A stretch of 64,000 nt of DNA from Candidatus Poribacteria bacterium. Its GTDB lineage: Bacteria; Poribacteria; WGA-4E; WGA-3G. The stretch spans positions 1 through 64,000 of the forward strand of contig JAJEDN010000056.1 in NCBI GenBank assembly GCA_022821495.1, read 5' to 3'. The notes under the pieces are model-generated. The model saw only the letters and a list, made by a program, of their open reading frames with translations, was not told where the DNA came from and did not search any database. Numbering within the stretch: the first letter of the stretch is position 1; each line of letters starts with the position of its first letter. The position numbers and the translations under genes were made by a program. Positions 53,646 through 62,524 of the stretch are shown here, piece after piece.

Positions 53646-53923
53646 TTGCTAATACCTACTCAACTGTGAAAACAAAACCTTGATTCAGTCCTTGTGTGAT
53701 TCTACGTTGATGTCCTCATTCTGCTTCGGTACGTATTACATTTTCTTACCAATAATGAGCGAATTAAAGCATCATCTCAATTTTCCTTATTTACCCAACC
53801 ATGTAGTATACTATGGTATATTCGTAGCGCGACACTTCTGTCCCTCGCGAACTTAACTTTTAGGACAAAACTTAAAATCAAGTTAATAGGTATTAGCCTT
53901 TTTCAGTGGACATAGCACTCATA

Positions 53924-54655
53924 TCAGTTACCGCTACTTGGTACTTGTTCGATGATACGGTCTGCGAGCCGCGAGAAAGGTAGACTCTGAAGATAAACAG
54001 TGCCAGTCCCTTGCAGCGTTGCGAGGAAAAGTCCCTCACCGCCAAAGAACATTGATTTTAAACCTTTTACCATTTCAATGTTGTAGTCAACACTGGACGA
54101 GAAAGCAACAAGACAACCGGTGTCAACACGGAGTGTCTCGTTGTTGAGTTCCTTTTTGATCACTGACCCACCAGCATGCACAAAAGCCATGCCATCGCCA
54201 CGTAGGTGCTGCAGGATAAAGCCCTCACCACCAAAAAAACCGGTCCCCAATCTACGTGAGAAGGCAATATCAAGTTCGGTACCCAAGGCAGCGCAGAGGA
54301 AGGCATCTTTCTGACAGAGCAACTCTCCGCCCATTTGTGCCAGATTAATGGGGAGAATATGTCCAGGATAGGGCGCGGCGAAAGCCACGCGTCTCTTACT
54401 GTTGCTTGTGTTGGTGAAGTGCGTCAAAAACAACGACTCACCGCTAAGCGCGCGTTTACCGGCACTCAGCAGTTTGCCCATCAAACCTGCGTCTTGATTT
54501 GAACCGTCACCCATCTTTGCCTCATAGACAATGTCATCCTCCATCCAGTTCATAGCACCCGCTTCTGCAATGATGGTCTCGCCTCTGTCGAGTTCAACTT
54601 CGACAACTTGCATATCGTTACCGAAGATTTCATAATCTACTTCATGACTCTGCAT
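53924..54655 (-). CDS. AIM24/TIGR00266-family protein
   Basis: The 243-residue protein matches the AIM24 family (beta-helix-like). It has [22 protein letters not shown], then [25 protein letters not shown] and [19 protein letters not shown] (each quoted only in part in the family signature). The three blocks GAM-W, GEGFILQ-L-GDG and [12 protein letters not shown] are conserved. The function of bacterial members is unknown. The mitochondrial namesake aids inner-membrane organisation. AAGGAAG lies upstream. It stands alone, followed by 278 bases (53646-53923) in which I see no feature. Confidence 0.85.
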   Translation of the reverse strand: MQSHEVDYEIFGNDMQVVEVELDRGETIIAEAGAMNWMEDDIVYEAKMGDGSNQDAGLMGKLLSAGKRALSGESLFLTHFTNTSNSKRRVAFAAPYPGHILPINLAQMGGELLCQKDAFLCAALGTELDIAFSRRLGTGFFGGEGFILQHLRGDGMAFVHAGGSVIKKELNNETLRVDTGCLVAFSSSVDYNIEMVKGLKSMFFGGEGLFLATLQGTGTVYLQSLPFSRLADRIIEQVPSSGN

Positions 54656-54819
54656 TATTGTCTTCTTCCTTTTTAACTTTTATTAAATGATGTTATAGCA
54701 GGCGAAAACCCTATAATCGCACTGCGTTTTTATGTAAAAATGATAACACATTTAACGGAAACCTTCAAGAAAAATCAATCTCTCAACAGGGTTATTTAGT
54801 TCTCAGTTTTTTCGTCCAA

Positions 54820-54900
54820 TTTTCGACCCCCAGGCCCCGCAGGTGCGGTTTGGAACCAGGGCTCCCACCCGTTACTGGGAAGGGACACCGGACTTAAAAA
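54820..54900. repeat. Degenerate palindromic repeat
   Basis: CCAGGCCCCGCAGGTGCGG and TTTGGAACCAGGG within this stretch look like a broken copy of GGTGCGGTTxxxAACCGCACC-type interspersed repeats. No gene or other feature is visible in the remainder of the gap 54656-54960. Confidence 0.35.
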
Positions 54901-54960
54901 AGAAGATTCAAAAATTTAGAAAATCCGATAATTTATCTAAAACTAAATCGTCCAGATCTC

Positions 54961-55950
54961 TCAATCGTTCCCATTTTCGGCTTGATTTAAGACATTTACC
55001 TCAGCTCCATTCTGTTGGGTACGCAAGGCTTCGAGTTCGGTGCGAAAAGTCGGCATGTCCCTGATTCTCATCGCCCCAATAGAACTAATGGCAGGACTGT
55101 AAGCACTTGCTCCCGATCCTCCAACAAACAGGGCAACATGTTTCTGAATGCCGCGCCGAAGTTTTCGTAATTCATTCGCCAAGTGTGGATCATCTGTTGG
55201 GTAAATGATACTCAATCCAATCGCCTTTGCCCCATTTTGCACCGCACACCCTACAATTTCTTCAGCCGGCAGGTTGGGTCCGAGATAGGTAACTTGCCAC
55301 CCTTGTGCAGCTGCGGTTGTTCCCGCAATTAATGCACCGATTTCGTGGTGCTGACCGCGTGGTGTCGCAATCACTAAGTTTGGCATTGAGGAGGACACAT
55401 CAAATCCTTGGCAGATGTTGCCCAATAACGTCCGGACAACCGCCGTGGCAAGATGTTCGTGGGCAATCCGCAAACTTCCGGATTTCCACTGGTCACCAAT
55501 TTCCTGCATCAGCGGTACGATCAACTTTTCGAGGAAAATAGGCTGACTAAAGGCGACTGACGCAGCGAAGAGTGTCGATTCGAGCGCTTGCGCCTGAAAC
55601 TGCTTAACCGCTGTGATGCAAGAAGCGATATAAAAACGGAGGGAGGTTTCTTGTGAGACAACTTCTGTCTCGATTTCGGAAGGCTGCACAATCGTCCCCG
55701 CTGTTCCAATGAGTTCCAAAAGTGCTTCGGTCGGTAGGTGTGCTATGCGTCCAATGCTATGTCCCGCCTCGGTTGCCAGACGAAGCAACGTGAGTCGCGA
55801 TATATCAGCATCGGAATAGAGACGACGATTCGTTTCGGTGCGCAGCGGTGTAACCACAGCGTATCGTTTTTCCCATGCCCGAATGGTGAATTGTGTTAAG
55901 CCTGTCTGGGTAGCAACGGTTTTAATACCGTGTTTGTGTTCGTCCGTCAT
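54961..55950 (-). CDS. carH: CarH-like MerR/cobalamin-binding photoreceptor repressor
   Basis: The 329-residue protein has an N-terminal MerR winged helix (KTVATQTGLTQFTIRAWEKRY, seen as TVATQTGLTQFTIRAWE; RRLYSDADI). A four-helix bundle with the capping motif W-x9-EH follows (Trp155, Glu165-His166). The C-terminal cobalamin domain contains TPRGQHHEIGA; His202 corresponds to the lower axial ligand, although the usual E/D-x-H-x-x-G reads Q-x-H-x-x-G. CarH binds DNA as a tetramer with adenosylcobalamin in the dark and releases it in light, derepressing carotenoid genes. It is divergent from idi and the crt genes, as expected. The ATG at 55950 is supported by AGAGGAAC; longer starts lack this. 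Confidence 0.9.
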   Translation of the reverse strand: MTDEHKHGIKTVATQTGLTQFTIRAWEKRYAVVTPLRTETNRRLYSDADISRLTLLRLATEAGHSIGRIAHLPTEALLELIGTAGTIVQPSEIETEVVSQETSLRFYIASCITAVKQFQAQALESTLFAASVAFSQPIFLEKLIVPLMQEIGDQWKSGSLRIAHEHLATAVVRTLLGNICQGFDVSSSMPNLVIATPRGQHHEIGALIAGTTAAAQGWQVTYLGPNLPAEEIVGCAVQNGAKAIGLSIIYPTDDPHLANELRKLRRGIQKHVALFVGGSGASAYSPAISSIGAMRIRDMPTFRTELEALRTQQNGAEVNVLNQAENGND

Positions 55951-56133
55951 GAACGTTCCTCTTATTTTTTTCCGTGTTATCTTCCAATTTAATATAACAT
56001 TACGTATATCGTTTGTCAATAATTTTGTCTAAATATCAAAATTAAGCGGAGATTAAACCTTAATTTTTTCTGAAATATATGTTTTTAGTGGATTCTGATA
56101 GCGTGTATTTATCTTATCGCACGACATAATTTC

Positions 56134-56220
56134 TATACAAAATATGAATTAATGTAAAATTGTATAAAATATTTGTTGACAAATTATAGACAATATGTAA
56201 TAATATTATACATAATGATT
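56134..56220 (+). promoter_or_regulatory. Candidate CarH-controlled promoter region of the carotenoid operon
   Basis: In the 362-base divergent gap, TTGACA (56176-56181) precedes AT-rich -10 candidates (TAATAA at 56198 with a 16-base spacer, or TAATAT at 56201 with 19). Three similar words, TATACAAAATATG (from 56134), TGTATAAAATATT (from 56161) and TAGACAATATG (from 56187), recur about 26 bases apart around the promoter. They may be MerR-family operator half sites. The rest of the gap shows no further structure. Confidence 0.45.
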
Positions 56221-56312
56221 CTCGCACCAATTTAACCTGAAAAATCATACCCATCGCGGTTAGACAACAGATGGGTTGATAAAACACAACCGATATGAAG
56301 GAATAAATATAA

Positions 56313-56861
56313 ATGATACAAGAGCATGTAATACTTGTTGACCACAACGGGAAAGAGATCGGTACAGAAGAAAAGATACAAGCGCATCGAGAGGGTAAAC
56401 TGCACCGCGCCTTTTCAATCTTCGTCTTCAATACTTTAGATGAAGTCTTACTTCAGAAAAGGGCATCGACAAAATATCATTCCGGTGGACTGTGGACAAA
56501 TACCTGCTGTAGTCATCCACGACCGGGGGAAAATCATCATTATGCGGCGAGGCGGCGGCTCCATGAGGAGATGGGTCTCAAGTGTGAGTTAGAGGAACTT
56601 TTCAGTTTTATTTATCACGTTAAACTCAACGATGATTTATTTGAGCATGAATTAGATTGCGTCTTTGTTGGTTGTTATGACGGGCAGCCTGTACCTAATC
56701 CAGACGAAGTTGACGATTGGAAATGGATGAATATAGGGACGCTGAAACAGGACGTCCGAAAAAATCCCCAAAATTATACATACTGGTTCAAATTAGTACT
56801 GGATCGCGTTATTAAACAGTATCCAGGATTTACGCAAACTCCCGCAGGCGAGGTTTCTTGA
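56313..56861 (+). CDS. idi: Type I isopentenyl-diphosphate isomerase
   Basis: The 182-residue Nudix-fold enzyme interconverts IPP and DMAPP, the precursors for phytoene. The catalytic Cys is in TNTCCSHPRPGE (near 68). The metal/Nudix motif HYAARRRLHEEMG and the second catalytic Glu in FEHELDCVFVG are present. AAGGA precedes the ATG. It is the first gene of the carotenoid cluster and is divergent from carH. The last twelve residues (GFTQTPAGEVS and neighbours) and the stop codon are encoded by an inserted repeat element starting at 56825, so the natural C-terminus has been replaced. Confidence 0.95.
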   Translation: MIQEHVILVDHNGKEIGTEEKIQAHREGKLHRAFSIFVFNTLDEVLLQKRASTKYHSGGLWTNTCCSHPRPGENHHYAARRRLHEEMGLKCELEELFSFIYHVKLNDDLFEHELDCVFVGCYDGQPVPNPDEVDDWKWMNIGTLKQDVRKNPQNYTYWFKLVLDRVIKQYPGFTQTPAGEVS

Positions 56862-56921
56862 GGAAACACCGAAGCAAAACACCTCGCCTGCAGCACATAA
56901 TGGGAAAATTGCGTAAGTCCT
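56825..56921 (+). repeat. 97-base terminal-inverted-repeat element overlapping the end of idi
   Basis: AGGATTTACGCAA (56825-56837) and TTGCGTAAGTCCT (56909-56921) are inverted ends of the family seen at 41151 and 42688. The interior here is different: GCAGGCGAGGT (56844-56854) pairs with ACCTCGCCTGC (56881-56891). No transposase is encoded. Confidence 0.85.
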
Positions 56922-56948
56922 AACAGTATTAAAAAGTCGGATCGCACG

Positions 56949-57527
56949 ATGAAACTTAGTCAATTTATCTATACAAATCTTATAGTGGCAACTCTTTTTT
57001 TCTTCTGTGCCAATAGTGCTGCGGTTGACCAGCCGGTAGAAGAAATGTTGAAAAATGCGCGCAAGCAATTTTATGCTGCGATTGAAGACAAAAATCAGAT
57101 TGAACCGACAATCAAGCTATTTAATCAAATTACACAAGTGGAGCCAGAATACGCTGGTCGGACGCAGGTTTACATAGGCGCACTTGTTGCGCTCAACGGG
57201 AAGCACGCATTTTTTCCACACACCAAACTCAAGTGGGCAAGGCGCGGTTTAGCAATCATGGATAGCGGTTTGAAGAAAAGTCCAACCGACATTGAAGCAT
57301 TGTTCATTCACGGGACAACCTGCTATCACCTCCCCTTCTTCTTCAGACGGGGGGATGATGCACAGCGCAACTTCAGAAAAATTATCAAATTGATGCCACA
57401 GCTGATGGATGCTTACGACCCGAAGTTAATCACAAATGTCGTTCAATTCTTGATCGAAAACGCGAAACTAACAGATGAAGAGAAAACATATTTAAAAGTC
57501 GTCAGGCATCAGTACGGTTTTCTATGA
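56949..57527 (+). CDS. Exported TPR-like protein of unknown function in the carotenoid cluster
   Basis: The 192-residue protein has a signal peptide (residues ~8-25) and then mostly helical, TPR-like sequence (PTIKLFNQITQVEPEYAGRT, YIGALVALNGKHAFFPHTK, DIEALFIHGTTCYHLPFFF). I do not recognise the family. It lies between idi and the lycopene cyclase on the same strand, behind an inserted repeat element. Its role may be periplasmic scaffolding, but that is a guess. The upstream GC-poor stretch lacks a strong Shine-Dalgarno sequence. Confidence 0.7.
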   Translation: MKLSQFIYTNLIVATLFFFCANSAAVDQPVEEMLKNARKQFYAAIEDKNQIEPTIKLFNQITQVEPEYAGRTQVYIGALVALNGKHAFFPHTKLKWARRGLAIMDSGLKKSPTDIEALFIHGTTCYHLPFFFRRGDDAQRNFRKIIKLMPQLMDAYDPKLITNVVQFLIENAKLTDEEKTYLKVVRHQYGFL

Positions 57528-57608
57528 AAACCTGTCAGCACTCAGTCAAGAGGTGTTGTGGTTAATCATAAACCTCTTTAACTGACAACTGACAACTAAT
57601 AACTGAAA

Positions 57609-57629
57609 GATTTTTTCGCAGAAAAAATC
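57609..57629 (+). repeat. Hairpin upstream of the lycopene cyclase gene
   Basis: GATTTTTTC-GCA-GAAAAAATC is a perfect 9-base stem with a 3-base loop, 21 bases before the cyclase ATG, next to simple TAACTGA-type repeats. It could be a processing or attenuation hairpin, or a repeat remnant. Confidence 0.5.
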
Positions 57630-57649
57630 GTACTGATAACTATAAAACA

Positions 57650-58369
57650 ATGAAATTTGAATATCTCTTGTTTAATCTCATTGTCATTATTGGACCTGTA
57701 GTCCTCCAATTCAACCGCGAAATTAAGCACATTTCGCAGTGGCGAGTGAAATTGCTGACGAACGGGGTCGTCATGATTCCATACATTATATGGGATGCGT
57801 TTGTCACAGGTTCACATTGGCAGTTCAACAAAGCATATACACTTGACTTCCGATTGTTGGGTTTGCCGATTGAGGAGTGGCTCTTTTTTATCACAGTTCC
57901 GTTTGGGTGCCTGTTGGTGTGGGAAACATTACCGGACGCGAGGCTATCAGCGCAGCTGAGACCGCTTCGGCATGTCAGAACAGTTTTATACGCGACGCTG
58001 CCGATCGGTATATGGGTTTTCACCACAGGTAGACAGTACACTGGATTGGTACTATGTTGCTTTGGACTCGTTGGACTGGCGGATACTTTGTTAAGAACTA
58101 ACCTGCTCCTACAACCGAAGACATATCTCTATCTCGCTATTGTCGCGGGTTTGATTTTGGTGTTCAACGGTTACCTCACAGCGCGACCGGTTGTTCTCTA
58201 TGGTGAAGCGTATCAGAGCGGTTACCGGATTCTAACGATACCTGTTGAGGATTTCGGATACGGATTCACACTAACGCTCTTCAACGCAATACTCTATGAG
58301 AAGCAGGTCGCTTATCGGCGATTACGCCGCAAAATTGAAGGTGGTTCGACATGGAAAATAAGCGTGTAG
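57650..58369 (+). CDS. crtYcd: Fused CrtYc-CrtYd-type lycopene cyclase
   Basis: The 239-residue membrane protein has two homologous halves, each with about three membrane helices and one signature motif. These are LPIEEWLFFITVPFG in the first (near 80-94) and IPVEDFGYGFTLTLFN in the second. The P-x-E-E/D motifs are the catalytic mark of the heterodimeric CrtYc/CrtYd cyclases of actinobacteria and of the fused CarRA/archaeal forms. The enzyme would convert lycopene to a beta-ring carotene in the cytoplasmic membrane. Its stop overlaps the next gene by 19 bases, so expression is coupled to crtI. Confidence 0.9.
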   Translation: MKFEYLLFNLIVIIGPVVLQFNREIKHISQWRVKLLTNGVVMIPYIIWDAFVTGSHWQFNKAYTLDFRLLGLPIEEWLFFITVPFGCLLVWETLPDARLSAQLRPLRHVRTVLYATLPIGIWVFTTGRQYTGLVLCCFGLVGLADTLLRTNLLLQPKTYLYLAIVAGLILVFNGYLTARPVVLYGEAYQSGYRILTIPVEDFGYGFTLTLFNAILYEKQVAYRRLRRKIEGGSTWKISV

Positions 58370-59946
58370 CAGTCATCGGAGGTGGACTTGGCGCATTAAG
58401 TGGAGCAATTCGTCTCGCACAGTTGGGATTCTCTGTCCAACTATTTGAGAAGAATCCAAAAATCGGAGGGAAGGTCAACGAAGTCGTTTTGGAGAACTAC
58501 CGGTTTGATACCGGCGCATCTCTGTTGACGATGCCCTTTGTCATTGATGAATTGTTCGATTTTGCTGGCTTCAAGCGGTCAGATTATCTCGATTTTGTGC
58601 CACTTGACCCGATATGTCGATATTTCTTCCCAGACGGTTCAATGATGGACGCAAGCGCAGATAAACGGAAGATGGAAACCGCTATTGCGGAGCTCTCGCC
58701 GAATGATGTGAAGGCATACAAACGGTTCTTGAAATATGCAGAACGTATTCACGATCTAACCGCCGAAATCTTTATGTTTACACCGATCCATGAATTCAGC
58801 AAGCTCATGCAACCTCGGTATTTTCGGACACTCTTCAGGCTGCATCAAATTGATCCGTTTCGGACGGTTCACCAGAGTGTGTCCCGTTTTTTCTCTGACC
58901 CGCGCCTCGTCCAACTTTTTGACCGTTACGCCACTTACAACGGTTCGGATCCGTTTCAAGCACCGGCGACCCTAAATATAATTCCGTATATTGAATACGG
59001 ATTGGGCGGGTATTACATCAAAGGTGGCATATATCGTTTAGTTGAAGCATTGGAAGCACTCGCCCGTGAGCGAGGTGTCCAGATTTATACCGCCGCTGAG
59101 GTTGAACGCATCTGCCGTGTTGGTAAACGGGTCAATGGGGTACAAGTTAACGGGGAGACGGTTGATGCCGATTATGTACTGTGTGGTGCGGATGCTGTCG
59201 TTGCATATCACGAATTGATTTTGACCAAGAACGCGGCACCAAAACCGAGAACGCGATTTCAGATATTTAGAAATGTGCGCGCGTTCTCGGTTTTATCAAT
59301 GCTGAAAGCACGCGTTCTTGGTCAAGGACATCAGCACCAACGCGAAAAGGTAAATCAATTGGAACCCTCGCTATCGGGGATGGTATTCCTTTGGGGACTT
59401 AAGGGAAAGCACCCAAAGTTAGCACATCACAACATTATCTTTTCCAGCGATTACAATACGGAATTTAGACAAATTTTCAAACATCAGCGAGCGCCAGATG
59501 ACCCAACGATCTACATCGCTATAACAAGCAAAGCAGATGCAGCACATGCCCCAGTTGATGGCGAAAATTGGTTTGTGTTGTTGAACATGCCGTATTTGGC
59601 ACCCGGACAGATGTGGAAAAAAGAAAAAGTTCGGATGCGAACAGTTGTTCTGAATAGATTAAAGCAGCTCGGTTTTGACATCGCGGATCAGATTGAGGTG
59701 GAGCAGGTCTACACACCCGAGGATTTCGCGAAACTTTACGCCAGCAATCGAGGAAGTATCTACGGTGTGTCGTCGAATAGCAAAACCACTGCGTTCAAGC
59801 GTCTACCGAACCGAAGTCGTCTCTTGAAAGGGCTTTACTTTGCAGGGGGTTCAGTACATCCAGGCGGCGGAATTCCATTGGTCATGTTATCTGGAAAAAT
59901 GGCGGCGACATTAATCGCTGAAAATCACAAATCGAAGGACTTGTAA
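58351..59946 (+). CDS. CrtI-family carotenoid desaturase/oxidase (first copy)
   Basis: The 531-residue FAD enzyme has the dinucleotide motif VIGGGLGALSGAIRLA at the N-terminus, EKNPKIGGKVNEV, YRFDTGASLLTMP, and the C-terminal YFAGGSVHPGGGIP that closes the FAD site. It is a phytoene-desaturase-type protein. The downstream copy is closer to standard phytoene desaturase, so this one may be a later-acting desaturase or oxidase such as a CrtD/CrtP-like enzyme. A 105-base palindromic element (59221-59325) is inserted in frame, adding about 35 residues (near 291-325) before a conserved beta strand. Such a long insertion could affect folding. GGTGG lies at the start. Confidence 0.9.
   Translation: MENKRVAVIGGGLGALSGAIRLAQLGFSVQLFEKNPKIGGKVNEVVLENYRFDTGASLLTMPFVIDELFDFAGFKRSDYLDFVPLDPICRYFFPDGSMMDASADKRKMETAIAELSPNDVKAYKRFLKYAERIHDLTAEIFMFTPIHEFSKLMQPRYFRTLFRLHQIDPFRTVHQSVSRFFSDPRLVQLFDRYATYNGSDPFQAPATLNIIPYIEYGLGGYYIKGGIYRLVEALEALARERGVQIYTAAEVERICRVGKRVNGVQVNGETVDADYVLCGADAVVAYHELILTKNAAPKPRTRFQIFRNVRAFSVLSMLKARVLGQGHQHQREKVNQLEPSLSGMVFLWGLKGKHPKLAHHNIIFSSDYNTEFRQIFKHQRAPDDPTIYIAITSKADAAHAPVDGENWFVLLNMPYLAPGQMWKKEKVRMRTVVLNRLKQLGFDIADQIEVEQVYTPEDFAKLYASNRGSIYGVSSNSKTTAFKRLPNRSRLLKGLYFAGGSVHPGGGIPLVMLSGKMAATLIAENHKSKDL
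59221..59325 (+). repeat. 105-base nested palindrome inserted in frame in the first crtI
   Basis: Outer arms TTGACCAAGAACGCG (59221-59235) and its complement (59311-59325) enclose inner arms AAAACCGAGAACGCG (59241-59255) and its complement (59280-59294). ATTTC/GAAAT pairs at the centre. All arms are perfect, and the length is a multiple of three. Confidence 0.92.
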
Positions 59947-59948
59947 TT

Positions 59949-61493
59949 ATGGAGGCTATAAGACGGAAAATTGTCATCATCGGTTCAGGATTTGGAGGAC
60001 TCGCAGCAGCGATTCGACTGCAAGCCAAAGGCATGCAGGTCACGCTTCTGGAGAAGAACGCGAAAGTTGGTGGTCACGCGTCTCAACTCGTTAAGGACGG
60101 CTACACTTTCGATATGGGACCCTCAATCATCACCGCACCCGATTTGATTCAACGTCTCTTTGAATGTGCCGGTACGCGGATGGAAGATTACCTCGATTTG
60201 GTAAAACTCGATCCGTTCTATCGTATCTATTTCCATGACGGCGCGTCTTTCGACTATACAGATGACAGCGAACAGATGAAACGGCAGATGGCGCAATTCA
60301 GCAAGAAGGACGCTAACAACTACGACCGTTTCATGGCGCACACATGCCACCTCTACGATGCTGTCATCACGGACGGGTTAGGCGCGACCGCATTTGACCT
60401 GCCGACGATGCTCGGTTTTCTGCCACGTGCGTTACGGCTTCAGGCACTGATGCCGGCTTACGATTTCGTTAAAAGATATTTCGACGACCCACGCCACCGT
60501 TTTACGTTCTCATTTCATCCGCTGTTTATAGGCGGCAATCCATTCCGAGCACCGGCTGTCTACTTAATGATTCCGTATCTCGAAAAAACGGGGGGTGTCT
60601 GGTTCTGTAAAGGTGGCATGTATAGTCTCGTGCGCGCGTTGGAAAATGTGTTCAAGCAACTCGGGGGTACCGTCGAAACTGAGGCAGAAGTTGAACGGAT
60701 CGTTGTCGAAAATCGGCGCGCAAAGGGTGTGCTGGCGAAAGTTAACCAAGAACGCGACTCCGATATAAATGTTAAAGGCACGCGTTCTTGGTTAAAATTT
60801 TACGAAGCAGATGGCGTTATCTCCAACGCAGACCTGGCACACACCTATGGTGAACTTATCAAGCCTGAACATCGGAGGAAATGGTCTGACAAGAAACTCA
60901 GAAAAACGCAGTATTCGATGAGTGCTTTCCTACTCTACCTCGGTGTTCGGAAAAAATATCCCCAACTGAAGCATCACACCCTTATTCTTTCTGAGAGATA
61001 CAAAGGATTAATAGATGATATTTTTGACAATAAGGTGCTTCCAGACGATTTTTCGATGTATCTCCACATTCCGTCGCAGACCGATCCGACAATGGCACCG
61101 GAAGGTTGTGAGAGCATGTACGTCCTGATTCCAGTGCCGAATTTGGAGAGCGGCGTCAACTGGGAAAAGACAAAGAAAATATACACAGACAAGGTGTTAA
61201 CTTTCTTGGAAAACGACTTCGGACTGACGGACTTAAGGCGTTCAATCGAAGTACTTGAAATGTTCACACCTTCAGATTTCAAAAAACAACGCAACAACCA
61301 TCTCGGCAGCGCATGGGGCGTTGAGCCAAAACTGACACAAACAGCATATTTTCGACCAAGTAATCGAAGTGAAGATATAAAAAATCTCTACTTTGTCGGG
61401 GCGAGCACACACCCTGGAGCAGGCGTGCCGGGTGTGCTGCTAACAGCGGAAACGACGATAAAACTCATCGTCAAAGATTTGAACAAGGAGTAA
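59949..61493 (+). CDS. crtI: Phytoene desaturase (CrtI, second copy)
   Basis: The 514-residue FAD enzyme has VIIGSGFGGLAAAIRLQAKG, EKNAKVGGHASQL, YTFDMGPSIITAP, the family stretch GGNPFRAPAVYLMIPYLEKTGGVWF (quoted in part as NPFRAPAVYLMIPYLE) and YFVGASTHPGAGVPGVL. These are classic bacterial phytoene desaturase features. It introduces double bonds into phytoene to give lycopene or neurosporene. A 54-base palindrome (60742-60795) is inserted in frame between strands before the conserved GVISNADLAHTY motif. It overlaps none of its neighbours and follows the first copy by 2 bases. Confidence 0.92.
   Translation: MEAIRRKIVIIGSGFGGLAAAIRLQAKGMQVTLLEKNAKVGGHASQLVKDGYTFDMGPSIITAPDLIQRLFECAGTRMEDYLDLVKLDPFYRIYFHDGASFDYTDDSEQMKRQMAQFSKKDANNYDRFMAHTCHLYDAVITDGLGATAFDLPTMLGFLPRALRLQALMPAYDFVKRYFDDPRHRFTFSFHPLFIGGNPFRAPAVYLMIPYLEKTGGVWFCKGGMYSLVRALENVFKQLGGTVETEAEVERIVVENRRAKGVLAKVNQERDSDINVKGTRSWLKFYEADGVISNADLAHTYGELIKPEHRRKWSDKKLRKTQYSMSAFLLYLGVRKKYPQLKHHTLILSERYKGLIDDIFDNKVLPDDFSMYLHIPSQTDPTMAPEGCESMYVLIPVPNLESGVNWEKTKKIYTDKVLTFLENDFGLTDLRRSIEVLEMFTPSDFKKQRNNHLGSAWGVEPKLTQTAYFRPSNRSEDIKNLYFVGASTHPGAGVPGVLLTAETTIKLIVKDLNKE
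60742..60795 (+). repeat. 54-base palindrome inserted in frame in the second crtI
   Basis: TTAACCAAGAACGCG (60742-60756) and its complement (60781-60795) flank a 24-base centre. It is the same family as 59221-59325 (shared core ACCAAGAACGCG) and encodes about 18 extra residues (around 265-282). Confidence 0.92.
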
Positions 61494-61504
61494 TTTCCAG
61501 GCCC

Positions 61505-61570
61505 CGGTAGGTTCGATTTTGCGGCGTACTCGCCCAAATGCGACGTGCATTCCTAACCGAACCGGGTTCT
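61505..61570 (+). repeat. Palindromic repeat between crtI and crtB
   Basis: GGTAGGTTCG (61506-61515) is complementary in part to the distal TAACCGAACC. The ends match the hairpin at 27070-27091, but the centre here is longer and carries GCGGCGTACTCG. It fills most of the 104-base gap. Confidence 0.65.
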
Positions 61571-61597
61571 AAGCAAAATTTTAGCGGAGGATATATC

Positions 61598-62524
61598 ATG
61601 AAACTGTGGAAAGCAGAAGAGAATCGGGCTGCCTTTGAGTATGCTCGCAAGATAACCGCCCACTATTCAAAAAGCTTTTATTTCTCAGCACAAATGCTGC
61701 CCAGAGAACAACGGTGGGCGACATTTGCACTGTACGGTTTCTGCCGACACTGCGATAATCTGATTGACACTCCGCGTCAGCGAACCGAAACAGAAATCCT
61801 TGGAGAGATTCAACGCTTGACAGAAGAATTACAGATTGCTTACAATACAGGTGAGTCTCAAGACCCAATTATTCGGGTGTTCATTCTCGTTGCTAAAGCG
61901 TATGGTATCCCTATTGCATACCCGCTTGATCTGCTCAACGGGGTGGCTATGGATGTCCAGCAGACACGCTATAAAACATTCGATGAACTCTCTCTGTTCT
62001 GTTATCGGGTGGCTGCTGTTGTTGGACTGATGATGACGCATGTCCTCGGTTATAAGGATGAACGTGCCTTTGATTATGCCAGGCAACTTGGTATCGCTAT
62101 GCAACTGACCAATATCCTGCGGGATATAAAAGAAGATAAAGAGATGGGACGGCTCTATATACCCGAAGCGGATTTGGTGCAGTTCGGTGTAACCGAGCAA
62201 GACATCTTCAACGAGAAAATGACACCCCAATTACGAGCACTTATGAAATTCCAAGTTGAACGCGCGCATCAATACTATACTGAAGCGATACCGGGCATCT
62301 CCTTACTTAAAACGGAATCGCAATACGCCATATATTCGGCTGCAAGAATTTACCGCGGCATCTTAAGAAAAATCGAAGATCGCGATTACAACCCGTTCTT
62401 AAACCGAGTATTCGTCTCTTCAACACAGAAAGTCGGGATTCTATTACATGAACAGATTCGGACTAAATTCTTATCGGCACAGGAAAAACTTTTTCCTGTC
62501 CATTCCGGAACAATACATAAATGA
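61598..62524 (+). CDS. crtB: Phytoene synthase
   Basis: The ~308-residue prenyl transferase condenses two geranylgeranyl diphosphates to phytoene. SKSFYFSAQMLP is the N-terminal family motif. Asp-rich sites CRHCDNLID (first) and NILRDIKEDKEMGRLYIP (second) bind the Mg-diphosphate. YCYRVA-type FCYRVAAVVGLM and the second signature follow. The ATG at 61598 is backed by GCGGAGG 7 bases before it; the upstream ATG at 61538 lies inside the repeat element. The stop overlaps the acyltransferase start by 4 bases (ATGA). Confidence 0.95.
   Translation: MKLWKAEENRAAFEYARKITAHYSKSFYFSAQMLPREQRWATFALYGFCRHCDNLIDTPRQRTETEILGEIQRLTEELQIAYNTGESQDPIIRVFILVAKAYGIPIAYPLDLLNGVAMDVQQTRYKTFDELSLFCYRVAAVVGLMMTHVLGYKDERAFDYARQLGIAMQLTNILRDIKEDKEMGRLYIPEADLVQFGVTEQDIFNEKMTPQLRALMKFQVERAHQYYTEAIPGISLLKTESQYAIYSAARIYRGILRKIEDRDYNPFLNRVFVSSTQKVGILLHEQIRTKFLSAQEKLFPVHSGTIHK

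Noticed and set aside
53646..53923. Looked for a small gene or terminator in this 278-base gap
   Set aside because: Only AT-rich sequence without a credible frame, hairpin or repeat was seen.
56313..56861. Frameshift at the end of idi
   Set aside because: The frame is intact; the altered tail is explained by the inserted element with terminal inverted repeats.
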